36,506 nt of DNA from an uncultured Pelagibacteraceae bacterium. Its GTDB lineage: Bacteria > Pseudomonadota > Alphaproteobacteria > Pelagibacterales > Pelagibacteraceae. The translations under genes were made by a program, and so were the position numbers. Position 1 is the first letter of the stretch, and the number at the start of each line of letters is the position of its first letter. The stretch is from the NCBI GenBank assembly GCA_902567945.1, contig CACFOC010000008.1, positions 1 to 36,506 of the forward strand, written 5' to 3'. Shown one piece after another: positions 8,633 to 16,237 of this stretch. Under the pieces are notes generated by a model, which made no database searches, had not been told where the DNA came from, and saw nothing but the letters and a program-made list of their open reading frames with translations.

Positions 8633-9547
8633 TTAGATGATGCTCCAGAACGAAGATTTTATATCTTTATTATTACTAAATCCATAGTATCCACTTTTGT
8701 CTTTTATGTTAGGTGGTGCTAAGCATATTTTACCACTATTATTACAAAGATATGATGCCCAATAATGTAATGTGCTAGGTGATAATATAAAGTGTTTGCA
8801 TAAACTCATCGCATAAAGATCGTATGCTGGATCCTTTGTATTATTAACATCTACAAATATAATGTTATCTTTTTTAAAAAATTCATTCAAACCATCAAAA
8901 TTGTTTGACCAAAGATAATATACAGGATTCTCAACATTTTTATCAAAGAATGCTATACCTCTTTTTATAATATCAACACTTTTTTTTAAATGTTCCATAT
9001 TCATTTTTAATGGATCTTTGTGTCCTTCGTTATTCAAGAATTTCTCGCGACGTAAGTGCAAAGAAACAGAATTTGTATTTTTTATTTTATCGATGAAGTG
9101 ATTTTTTTGATTAATAATTTTTTCTTTAAATGAAAATTCTTTTAATATATTTTCTTTATCATTAGAAAAATACTTTTCCGATTGGAAGTAGCCTTCAAAA
9201 TATAGTCTATCTTCAAAATTCTTATCAAATTGTTCCTGATTAAAATATGTTAACTTATTATTGTCTGTATGCTCAATTAAAAATAATTTTTTATTTTTTA
9301 ATAAGCTAATTTTTTGTAAAAATCTTCTCTTAAACCTGCCATAAATTCCAAGAAATTTATATTTTTTCTCAACAATAGGGGCTGTTATATTAAAATTATG
9401 TAATTCACATTTATGTCTAAAGTAAAAACCACTTTCATCATCTATATACAATTTTGCGTTTTTCTTTTTAGAAAAACTATAGGCTGCAGCATAGGTAAAC
9501 AATTGATTTCCCAGTCCATTACCTAATCTTACTATAACTTCTTTCAT
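8633..9547 (-). CDS. Glycosyltransferase family 11 (alpha-1,2-fucosyltransferase-like)
   Basis: GT11 enzymes transfer L-fucose from GDP-fucose, usually to galactose, in surface glycans. The N-terminal VRLGNGLGNQLFTYAAAYSFS is the family signature, followed by the donor-site VSLHLRREKF near residue 160. Later motifs are YYLWSNNFDG and LYAMSLCKHFILSPSTLHYWASYL. At 304 residues it is typical. Genes for GDP-fucose synthesis (gmd, fcl) are not in the window. The start codon overlaps the stop of the upstream tyrosine recombinase as ATGA, an unusual partner for a glycosyltransferase; the pair probably moved together. Confidence 0.88.
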   Translation of the reverse strand: MKEVIVRLGNGLGNQLFTYAAAYSFSKKKNAKLYIDDESGFYFRHKCELHNFNITAPIVEKKYKFLGIYGRFKRRFLQKISLLKNKKLFLIEHTDNNKLTYFNQEQFDKNFEDRLYFEGYFQSEKYFSNDKENILKEFSFKEKIINQKNHFIDKIKNTNSVSLHLRREKFLNNEGHKDPLKMNMEHLKKSVDIIKRGIAFFDKNVENPVYYLWSNNFDGLNEFFKKDNIIFVDVNNTKDPAYDLYAMSLCKHFILSPSTLHYWASYLCNNSGKICLAPPNIKDKSGYYGFSNNKDIKSSFWSII

Positions 9548-10458
9548 ATTTTAATTTTGTTTAATGCGTTGTTTTTGAATAAATTTGCTTCTTGTATATA
9601 TCTCCTTACCATTTGTGTTGTTTTATGACCTGTCATTGCCATTATACTTCTTTCTTCTGCACCTAATTCTGCTGCGGAAGTAGCAAAACCTGATCTCAAA
9701 CTATGACCTGAATATTTTTTCGAATCTAAGCCTGCAAGAGCTGTGTATTTTTTTACAGTTAATGCCACACTTTTATCTGACACATCAAAAATTTTTCCCG
9801 ATTTAATTTCTGATTCTTCAAGCCAATTCTTTAATGAAATTACAGGGCAGTATTCAGATTTAGAAAAGTAGGGGATGCCTTTGGTCATTCCTTCTCCAGA
9901 TTGATCAGTCTTAGATCTTCTTATAAAGATTTTTACTCCTTCAGGTACAAAATCAATATCCTCAAAGAGAATTGCTACAAGCTCTGATCTTCGGAAACCT
10001 CCTGCAAAACCAACAAGGATTAATGCTCTATTTCTTGTTTTTCTTTCTTCATTTATGTCTTTATCAATGACATCAACTATTAATTTTAACTCATTGATTA
10101 ATATTGGCTTTTTTGCTTTTTGATAGCTTCCTTTTACACGTTTTATTCCCATCAAGTTTTCTGTGATGACTGGATGTTTTACGTCTATGTAATGACCTGA
10201 CAACTTATGAATGACGCTTATTGATGCTAATCTTCGTTTTAAAGTACTAAATTTTGAAGTTTGAGATAAGTGGGTTAGGTATAAACTTATAATTTTTGGT
10301 TCTGTTGGCATTGATTTAAAACCATGTTTAATACAGAATCGAGCAAAGTCTTTGTAATCAGCCTTATAAGCTCTTAACGTATTTGATGCCTTAGAACTCC
10401 TTAAGTTCTTTAAAGTCTCTAATTCTAGGTTCTTAACATCTGTTACTAAATCATTCAT
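9544..10458 (-). CDS. Tyrosine recombinase / phage-type integrase
   Basis: A 304-residue site-specific recombinase. Residues 15-95 form the SAM-like core-binding domain (TLRAYKADYKDFARFC). The catalytic domain has all expected residues: R156 in GGFRRSEL, K183 in RRSKTDQ, H252 and R255 in GHSLRSGFA, H278 in MTGHKTT, and nucleophile Y287 in RRYIQE. It appears intact and active. It lacks any obvious extra helix like that of integron integrases and is of XerC/D-like size. An inverted repeat sits four bases upstream of the start, and the 3' end overlaps the GT11 gene. A lone recombinase with no other mobile genes suggests a small or decayed integrative element. Confidence 0.93.
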   Translation of the reverse strand: MNDLVTDVKNLELETLKNLRSSKASNTLRAYKADYKDFARFCIKHGFKSMPTEPKIISLYLTHLSQTSKFSTLKRRLASISVIHKLSGHYIDVKHPVITENLMGIKRVKGSYQKAKKPILINELKLIVDVIDKDINEERKTRNRALILVGFAGGFRRSELVAILFEDIDFVPEGVKIFIRRSKTDQSGEGMTKGIPYFSKSEYCPVISLKNWLEESEIKSGKIFDVSDKSVALTVKKYTALAGLDSKKYSGHSLRSGFATSAAELGAEERSIMAMTGHKTTQMVRRYIQEANLFKNNALNKIKI

Positions 10459-10461
10459 ATT

Positions 10462-10488
10462 TTTCCGATAACCATTAATTATCGGAAA
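10462..10488. repeat. Perfect 10-bp inverted repeat beside the recombinase (dif-like)
   Basis: TTTCCGATAA at 10462-10471 and its exact complement TTATCGGAAA at 10479-10488 flank a 7-base spacer. The layout (10+7+10, inner ends ATAA/TTAT) resembles the paired binding sites of Xer-type recombinases such as dif. It lies between the recombinase start and a divergent gene. It could be the recombination site, an operator, or an mRNA hairpin holding the GGAAA that would serve as ribosome binding site for the recombinase. Confidence 0.7.
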
Positions 10489-10504
10489 TTAATAGTTGAT
10501 AAGT

Positions 10505-10517
10505 TTGACGATGTCAA
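10505..10517. repeat. Short dyad before the cupin gene
   Basis: TTGAC-GAT-GTCAA, a perfect 5-bp dyad with a 3-base spacer, ends three bases before the cupin gene start. It could be an operator half of the divergent regulatory region or a chance match. Confidence 0.35.
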
Positions 10518-10520
10518 GTA

Positions 10521-10934
10521 ATGAATTATAGTATCGCAAACATGTTCACAAATAGAAAACGCATTATATTAGACAGAGGTCCAAGTTGGCCTGATTATCA
10601 GGCTGCTGAGCCCTTTGTAATACGCTATTATCCTCTTTTTAGACAAAGACCTAAGTGGTTTCCATTCAATATCTTTATACATAAGCTTCTAAAGAGCGAT
10701 TTAGGTGACTTACACGATCATTATTGGTCATATATTACCATAATTCTTAAAGGAGGGTATTGGGAGACGACTGAAAAAGGTACTTTTTGGAGAAAACCTG
10801 GATATATCGGGTTTAGAAGGTACAATAGTAAGCATAGTCTCAAGATACCTGAAGGAAAGAGTACATGGACTTTATTGTTTGTAGGCCCTAAAAGAGAAGC
10901 AAAATTACACTCCAAATACTCAAAAAACCCTTAG
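10521..10934 (+). CDS. Small cupin-like protein, phage/mobile-associated type
   Basis: A 137-residue protein with a single cupin-like barrel. The putative metal ligands are H65 and H67 in DLHDHYWSYITIILKGGYWE, with E82 and later H105 in KHSLKIP. GTFWRKPGYIGFRR and TWTLLFVGPKR match the later strands of a family I associate with phage and marine metagenome proteins of unknown function. The C-terminus is short and lysine-rich, where relatives usually continue with an R-x-WGF-like end, so a mutated tail is possible. It diverges from the recombinase across a 62-base region with two dyads. No enzymatic role can be assigned. Confidence 0.6.
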   Translation: MNYSIANMFTNRKRIILDRGPSWPDYQAAEPFVIRYYPLFRQRPKWFPFNIFIHKLLKSDLGDLHDHYWSYITIILKGGYWETTEKGTFWRKPGYIGFRRYNSKHSLKIPEGKSTWTLLFVGPKREAKLHSKYSKNP

Positions 10935-11335
10935 TTTAAGCCATTTTTAGCTTATTATGGCCCCTATTTTGCATTAGGTCTAATTTCACCCCTCAGTTGT
11001 GCCGTTTATGAGCTATTACTTAAAATTACCCCTCCTATGGCCGTTTAAACGCTATATTCCCATACTGCAACCCTTTAAAATCAAGTGTTTTTAAAAGGCC
11101 TTTTTTGCTGTTTTTTAATTAATTTTACTCAATTTTTAAGCATTATTTTGCTTTTAAAAAAATTATGCTTAATAAAACTGAGTTATTTTTCAATATTTCC
11201 CTGTCTTATTAGCTTATTTTACGTAAATTAACATTATATGATCCTATATAATATTTCACTTTAATAATAATAAAATGTCTAATAAATACAATAAGTTAAT
11301 ATAAAAATTTAAAGTAATATATTAACTTATAGTAA
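10935..11335. other. Non-coding 401-bp stretch with degenerate direct repeats
   Basis: No convincing gene is visible here on either strand. The first third is less AT-rich than its surroundings and has a degenerate direct repeat of about 28 bases, beginning ACCCCTC at 10988 and again at 11028, sharing GCCGTTTA and GCTAT. The second copy contains the palindrome CGTTTAAACG (11042-11051). Further on come AAAAGGCCTTTT (about 11092-11104) and T-rich runs that might end transcription of the cupin gene. The rest is simple AT-rich DNA. Confidence 0.55.
10988..11055. repeat. Two-copy degenerate direct repeat
   Basis: Copies at 10988-11016 and 11028-11055 share ACCCCTC, GCCGTTTA and GCTAT in the same order, with one single-base gap and several mismatches. 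The starts are 40 bases apart. These may be remnants of recombination sites or protein-binding sites; the match is imperfect. Confidence 0.4.
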
Positions 11336-12187
11336 CTATTTAATTACTATGTCTCTTTTTTCTCTTAACGATATATAAACACCGGAACACACGATAATAC
11401 CCAACCCAAGCCAAGTCCAAAAATGAGGGAAGTCTCCGAAAAAATGGTAACCTAAAATAATATTAGTAACTATCTCAAAATAACCAAGAGGCGCTAGCTT
11501 GGAGGCGTCAGCATACTTTAAAGAAAGTATTAAAAAAAGATGACCAACGCATGCAAAAATACCCATTAAAGCGAGTAAGGACCATTGTTGAACAGAGAGA
11601 TTAATCCAAACAAGTGGAACAAAAAAAGATGCCACTACAGCCCCTACTACTCCGGTTAATAATAAAGTTAATAAAGGACTATCTGAAGTATGTAGTTTAC
11701 GTGTAATTATAAGATAGATTCCGTAAAAAAAACCTGTGCCAAGTGCAGCTACGGTTGCGAAGTTAAACTCAATAAAACCAGGTCGAATTACAATTAAACT
11801 TCCTATGAAACCAACAATAACTGCAGACCATCTTCTATAACCAACTTTTTCTCTTAAGACGATAGAAGATAAAGCTGTAGTTACAATAGGAGCTACAAAA
11901 GCAAGCGTTAAAGCTTTTGCCATAGAAATAATAGAAATAGAATAAAAAAACAAGATATTAGCAAAAAATAGAGTTAATCCTCTAAAGATTTGTAATTTAG
12001 GTGCGGTGCTCCAAGTCAAGTTTTTTTTATAAAAAAAGAACATAAAAGGTAAAGTGAAGAAAACTGTAAAAAAATACCTGGCCCATGTAATTTGAAAAAA
12101 AGATATTTCCGCACTTAAATATTTTGCAATAGTGTCCATAAAGGGCAATATTGCCCATGCTAATAGGTTGTAGAAAATTGCTTTCAC
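11336..12187 (-). CDS. EamA/DMT-family permease
   Basis: A 283-residue integral membrane protein with about ten hydrophobic helices in two EamA repeats. The first runs from LLAWAILPFMDTIAKYLSA through the repeat's end near residue 130; the second starts at about 140 (ALGTGFFYGIYLIITRKL) and ends in YFEIVTNIILGYHFFGDFP-type helices. DMT transporters export or import small metabolites such as amino acids, and the substrate cannot be predicted. It is the last gene of a four-gene minus-strand run, three bases after the AEC permease gene. The next 400 bases downstream are non-coding. Confidence 0.9.
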   Translation of the reverse strand: MKAIFYNLLAWAILPFMDTIAKYLSAEISFFQITWARYFFTVFFTLPFMFFFYKKNLTWSTAPKLQIFRGLTLFFANILFFYSISIISMAKALTLAFVAPIVTTALSSIVLREKVGYRRWSAVIVGFIGSLIVIRPGFIEFNFATVAALGTGFFYGIYLIITRKLHTSDSPLLTLLLTGVVGAVVASFFVPLVWINLSVQQWSLLALMGIFACVGHLFLILSLKYADASKLAPLGYFEIVTNIILGYHFFGDFPHFWTWLGLGIIVCSGVYISLREKRDIVIK

Positions 12188-12190
12188 TAT

Positions 12191-13090
12191 TTAGTTAAAG
12201 TATTTCAAAGAGATAAATACTACAACTATTAAAGTAAAAAGTGATAAAAAGGTAGATAAAGCAACAGTGCTTGCAATACTAGAAGATATTTTTTTAGGTG
12301 AATAAATTTCACTTACTAAAAAAGTTAGTACTGCAGATGGCATAGAAGCTTGTATAAACATCACTCCAGCTTCAACGCCTGTGAGATTAAAAAATTTAAC
12401 AAAAACTAAGCCGACTATAGGTCCAATTATAACTCGTACAAATGAGTAAATAAGTGTCTCCTTTACTGCAAAGACCTTAAGTTTAGATAAAGCTACACCA
12501 AGTGACATTAAAACTAAAAAAATAGTTGAATAGCCAATTAAAAAAGTTGTATTCTCTAGAAATTTTGGCGCAGGTATTTGATAATAAACAAATATTAATG
12601 AAATTAGCAGCGCATAGACTGGAATACATTTTAATAAAGGTTTTATAGAAAATTTCTTACTCGCTAATAAAATATTAATACTAAAGTGAAAAACTAATAT
12701 CATAGCTGTTATTGATGTAGCTATAGCTAAACCAATTTTTCCATATGCAAATAGGCACAAAGGCATACCCATATTTCCAGTATTAGGTAAAATCAATGGA
12801 GGTAATAACCTATAAATATCCTTTTTTAATATTTTCAAGATTATAAGTCCAATAATTGAGAAAATTAAAACATACAAAGTGATGTAGTATGAAAATCTTA
12901 AAAATAACTCAATACTTATATTTGTGGTAGTCAACGAATAGAAAATGATAGATGGTAATCCAAAATTTCCTGCGAAAGTAGTGATGAATTTAGTGTCAAA
13001 TTTAGGGTCTTTTTTCCCATACCAATAACCTATTCCTATAGTTAAAAATACCGGAAAAAGGACTTCAATTAGTTTAGCTAGTAGTAACAT
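12191..13090 (-). CDS. AEC-family (auxin efflux carrier type) transporter
   Basis: A 299-residue membrane protein with about ten predicted helices. The family signature is split between the N-terminal part (NFGLPSIIFYSL), LPNTGNMGMPLCLFAYG near residue 105, and the C-terminal FIQASMPSAVLTFLVSEIY. Bacterial AEC members often carry organic acids such as malate or malonate. The gene abuts the SbmA-like gene start region with no gap and precedes EamA by three bases. Substrate is unknown. Confidence 0.88.
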   Translation of the reverse strand: MLLLAKLIEVLFPVFLTIGIGYWYGKKDPKFDTKFITTFAGNFGLPSIIFYSLTTTNISIELFLRFSYYITLYVLIFSIIGLIILKILKKDIYRLLPPLILPNTGNMGMPLCLFAYGKIGLAIATSITAMILVFHFSINILLASKKFSIKPLLKCIPVYALLISLIFVYYQIPAPKFLENTTFLIGYSTIFLVLMSLGVALSKLKVFAVKETLIYSFVRVIIGPIVGLVFVKFFNLTGVEAGVMFIQASMPSAVLTFLVSEIYSPKKISSSIASTVALSTFLSLFTLIVVVFISLKYFN

Positions 13091-14092
13091 TTATGGTCTT
13101 TCTATAACTGGAAGCGGTTTATTTGGATCTTTGTAACCTATAGCTTTTTCAAACTCTGTAAGACGTCTGTATATTGATCTAAGTTCGGTAATTCTTGTCC
13201 AATTTTGTATAAATAATGAAAAACTACTTTGAACTTCCCTAAATGCACTTGAAGTTTGTATTAATATGCCCAGTGTCATAGCTCCAGTGAACAAACCTGG
13301 ACCCATAATTATATATGGAACTATTATCATGGTTTGATTGTACATTATTACCCATAAATCGAAGTAACCATAGTGTAAGAATAAACGGTGATAATTAAAT
13401 TTTATACCTGCAAATAGTTCAAGTATTGTAGGTGGCTTAGCATACTCTACCCTATCATCTTCACCATAAACTAATTCTTTTCTAAATGCAGCTTCAACGA
13501 CCTGGTTATTGTATTCTAAGCCTGGTAATTTTATTCCAACAAACCAACTAATTAAAAGTCCACCTAAGCTTGCCGTAAGTGAAACATAAACTAAAGATCC
13601 GTTTATATCTTTTAGCCAAGGTATTATAACATTTGATGAGAGCCCCCAAAGAATTGGTATAAAAGCTATTAACAGCATAATCGCTCTTACAATCTGAAGT
13701 CCGATACTTTCTACAATTTTTGCAAAATTCATACAATCTTCTTGAATTCGTTGTGAGGCACCCTCAACCTTAGCGTCAACTTTTTTCCAATAAGGCATAT
13801 AGGCAAATGTCATCGCCTCACGCCAACGAAACGCATATAATCTAGTAAAATAATTTGTAATTGTATAAATTATTACGTAAGGAATGGCTAATTTCATAAA
13901 AAGGTAAATTCCATCATAAAATTCTGAAACATCTCTCTCTGTAGCTTTTTGTAAAAGATCATAAAAACCTTTATACCATTCATTAATTTTTACATCTATC
14001 CAAGTCTGAGCTAGTAAAGATCCAATTATAAAAATAAATCCTCCCCATGCCCATAAACGCCATTTTCTACTAAGGAAGAAACTTTTTAACAT
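13091..14092 (-). CDS. SbmA/BacA-like peptide transporter, short form
   Basis: SbmA and BacA are inner-membrane, proton-driven importers of peptides and peptide antibiotics, with the fold of ABC transporter membrane domains but no ATPase domain. This 333-residue protein matches the family core: INEWYKGFYDLLQ, FRWREAMTFAYMPYWK, EGASQRIQEDCMNFA, GIKLPGLEYNNQVVEAAFRKELVYGEDD, then a C-terminal YRRLTEFEKAIG. E. coli SbmA is 406 residues; the shortfall is at the N-terminus, where about 60-70 residues including one membrane helix are absent. No ATP-binding motifs follow. Its place beside two other permeases may reflect a small uptake operon. Confidence 0.9.
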   Translation of the reverse strand: MLKSFFLSRKWRLWAWGGFIFIIGSLLAQTWIDVKINEWYKGFYDLLQKATERDVSEFYDGIYLFMKLAIPYVIIYTITNYFTRLYAFRWREAMTFAYMPYWKKVDAKVEGASQRIQEDCMNFAKIVESIGLQIVRAIMLLIAFIPILWGLSSNVIIPWLKDINGSLVYVSLTASLGGLLISWFVGIKLPGLEYNNQVVEAAFRKELVYGEDDRVEYAKPPTILELFAGIKFNYHRLFLHYGYFDLWVIMYNQTMIIVPYIIMGPGLFTGAMTLGILIQTSSAFREVQSSFSLFIQNWTRITELRSIYRRLTEFEKAIGYKDPNKPLPVIERP

Positions 14093-14094
14093 TT

Positions 14095-14376
14095 TTAATT
14101 TAAGAAATTATCCGCGTAAGATTTTTTAATAATTTTTCTTTTTTTAGAATCTAAAACATAGTATTCAATATTATTTTTTTTAGCAAAATTGATGGCTTGA
14201 TCTTTTGTAGGAAATTCTAATCTTACTTCTGACATTGTGTCTTCAGAACTTTCCCAACCCATTAATTTATTTATGCCAGTATTTAATGTTTCAAATTCTA
14301 ATAGCCAATTTTTTGTGCCTCTTTTTCCAGACTGCATTGCTGTTTTAGATGGTTTATATATTTTAGCTTTTTTCAT
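14095..14376 (-). CDS. Complex I NDUFS4-type (ETC_C1_NDUFS4) subunit
   Basis: A 93-residue homologue of the 18-kDa NDUFS4 accessory subunit of NADH:ubiquinone oxidoreductase, found in Alphaproteobacteria and mitochondria. Matching features are an N-terminal AKIYKPSKTAMQSGK, NWLLEFE, LMGWESSEDTMSEVRLEFPTKDQAINFAKKNNIEYYV, and a basic C-terminal tail. The subunit stabilises the N module of complex I. It begins just downstream of tRNA-Pro (12 bases) on the same strand and is followed after two bases by the transporter genes, so the tRNA and this run may share a transcript. Confidence 0.88.
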   Translation of the reverse strand: MKKAKIYKPSKTAMQSGKRGTKNWLLEFETLNTGINKLMGWESSEDTMSEVRLEFPTKDQAINFAKKNNIEYYVLDSKKRKIIKKSYADNFLN

Positions 14377-14387
14377 AAATCTATTAA

Positions 14388-14464
<77 letters not shown>

Positions 14465-14504
14465 ATTATCATATTTTTTATATTAGTTGTACACGTTTAG
14501 CAAA

Positions 14505-15521
14505 TTAAATTAATTTTTTAATATTATTTTTATACCATTTATAGGTCTCAATTATTCCACTGTTAAAATTATACTTTGGAGACCAACCGAAGTATTTTTT
14601 AGCTTTTTTATGATCCATATATTGATAGTCAATTTCGCCAATAGCCTTTTTATTTTTAAAGGCTTTTTGAATCTTAATATACTCTTTTTTTTTGTCGCTT
14701 TTGATAAAAATAATTTTTACAATATCTTTTATTTTTTTTGGTTTGTTTGAGCCAGCATTAAAAATTTGTCCTGATAATTTTTTAGGATTAAGAAATAGTT
14801 TTTTTGCAATTAATAAATATAAATCAACAACATCTTTTACATATAGAAAATCTCTTACATTTTCTCCATTTCCTCGAGGTATAAATTTTCCATGCCCTAA
14901 TACAGTTTGAATACAATCTGGAATTAAAGCTGAAAAATTTACCTGGCCTGGACCATAGATGTTTGTGAATCTCGTGATTACAATTGGTAAATTATAAAGC
15001 TCAGAAGTATAAGATCTAGCAATAAGTTCGGTGCAAGCTTTTGATACATCGTAGGGAAATTTTGGTCTTAATTCATAATTTTCTTTATAAGGCATTTTGT
15101 TTTTTGGATAGCTGCCATAGGCTTTATCAGAAGAAGCAATTATTACTGATTTAACGTGTTTACCTTGTTCTCGTATAGCTTCTAGTAAATTATATGTACC
15201 TCTAATATTATTTTCCCAAGTAAGATTTGGATAATAACTAGCCACCCCTACTTCAACTTGAGCCGCCAAATGAAAACAAACTTCAATATTTTGTTCTAAG
15301 AGAATTCTCTTTAAAGTTTCTTTGTTGTCGATTGATCCGTCGACAAGAGTAATGTTTTTATTTAATTTTTCAAGAAATAATAATGTTTTCTTATTTTTAT
15401 TTCTAATAAGGCCGGTCACGTTAGCACCTAACGAGATTAGCTCTTTGCAAATATTTCCACCAACAAAACCATTAATGCCAGTAATCAAAACTTTTTTTTT
15501 ATTCCAAAATTTTTTCATCAT
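14505..15521 (-). CDS. SDR nucleotide-sugar 4,6-dehydratase, CDP-glucose dehydratase (RfbG)-like
   Basis: Extended SDR of 338 residues. It opens with FWNKKKVLITGINGFVGG (NAD-binding GxxGxxG), then FHLAAQVEV, NNIRGTYNLLEAIRE, SSDKAYG and YDVSK (catalytic YxxxK), RFTNIYGPGQ and RDFLYVKDV. The S-D-K triplet in SSDKAYG corresponds to the T-D-K of CDP-glucose 4,6-dehydratases; the dTDP-glucose and GDP-mannose enzymes have TDE and TSE. This points to formation of a CDP-4-keto-6-deoxy sugar, though the second half is more general-epimerase-like. It overlaps the upstream nucleotidyltransferase gene by four bases, the usual RfbF-RfbG arrangement. Confidence 0.78.
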   Translation of the reverse strand: MMKKFWNKKKVLITGINGFVGGNICKELISLGANVTGLIRNKNKKTLLFLEKLNKNITLVDGSIDNKETLKRILLEQNIEVCFHLAAQVEVGVASYYPNLTWENNIRGTYNLLEAIREQGKHVKSVIIASSDKAYGSYPKNKMPYKENYELRPKFPYDVSKACTELIARSYTSELYNLPIVITRFTNIYGPGQVNFSALIPDCIQTVLGHGKFIPRGNGENVRDFLYVKDVVDLYLLIAKKLFLNPKKLSGQIFNAGSNKPKKIKDIVKIIFIKSDKKKEYIKIQKAFKNKKAIGEIDYQYMDHKKAKKYFGWSPKYNFNSGIIETYKWYKNNIKKLI

Positions 15522-16237
15522 TTCTGTATTTTTTTTTCAAATTTATCTACTAAATCTTTAGCATCTTCCAATTCTTTAACAGTGTTAATGGTAATATGTA
15601 AGCCTTTATGTTTATATGATTTTACTTTAGATTTTTTGACTAAACTACTTAAAAAATACTCAAACTTTTTAAATTTAAATATATTTTTATATATACTTCT
15701 ATTTAATATTATATAGCCTATATTAAACCAAACATTTAATGATGGCTTTTCTTTATATTTTTTTACATTATTTTTTTTATCAATTTGCAATATTCCAAAA
15801 TTAGAAATCATTTCATAGCTACACATTGTGACAGGATATTTATTTTTAATATGAAATTTATATAGATTATCTATATTAATATCTGCCAATGTATCTCCAT
15901 AACATATAAGTAAATTATCTTTTGAATATTTAATAACTGACTGAACTCTTCTAATGATGTCGCTATTTACTCCTGAATTTATAATTTTAATATTACAATC
16001 TTTGTGATTCTTTGAAAAAAAATTTTTTAATAGATTATGTTTATAGCCTGAGGCAACAAATATATTTTTCAAATTATATGATTTAATATGATCTATAATA
16101 TGTGAAAGTATTTCCCTTTTTTTAATTTTAATTAAAGGTTTTGGTAGATTGTTGGTTATTGGTTTTAGTCTTTCACCTCTACCACCACACAATATCATTA
16201 CAGACAAATTGTTTTTTATTTTTTTTTTCATAATCAA
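15518..16237 (-). CDS. Sugar-1-phosphate nucleotidyltransferase, RfbF-like
   Basis: A 239-residue NTP transferase making an NDP-sugar. The N-terminus MILCGGRGERLKPITNNLPKPLI is the nucleotide-binding signature. LICYGDTLADINIDNLYKFH and SNFGILQID resemble glucose-1-phosphate cytidylyltransferase (TYGDGxADVdi..LLxFH...RFGxL). Together with the adjacent TDK-type dehydratase this suggests CDP-glucose, but guanylyl- or other activity is possible. It overlaps both neighbours by four bases (ATGA). The 3' half is very AT-rich and lysine-rich, like the rest of this operon. Confidence 0.8.
   Translation of the reverse strand: MIMKKKIKNNLSVMILCGGRGERLKPITNNLPKPLIKIKKREILSHIIDHIKSYNLKNIFVASGYKHNLLKNFFSKNHKDCNIKIINSGVNSDIIRRVQSVIKYSKDNLLICYGDTLADINIDNLYKFHIKNKYPVTMCSYEMISNFGILQIDKKNNVKKYKEKPSLNVWFNIGYIILNRSIYKNIFKFKKFEYFLSSLVKKSKVKSYKHKGLHITINTVKELEDAKDLVDKFEKKIQK

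Noticed and set aside
11138-11170. AAGCAT...ATGCTT as a terminator hairpin
   Set aside because: The 6-bp stem spans a 21-base AT-rich loop and has no GC core; too weak to call.
9544-11335. Integron with attC array
   Set aside because: The recombinase lacks a visible IntI-specific insertion, and the repeats downstream do not show paired RYYYAAC/GTTRRRY cores in cassette spacing.
5337-11335. tRNA-Glu as integration site with duplicated 3' end
   Set aside because: I found no second copy of the tRNA-Glu or tRNA-Pro 3' end near the recombinase patch, so a classic tRNA-bounded island is not supported.
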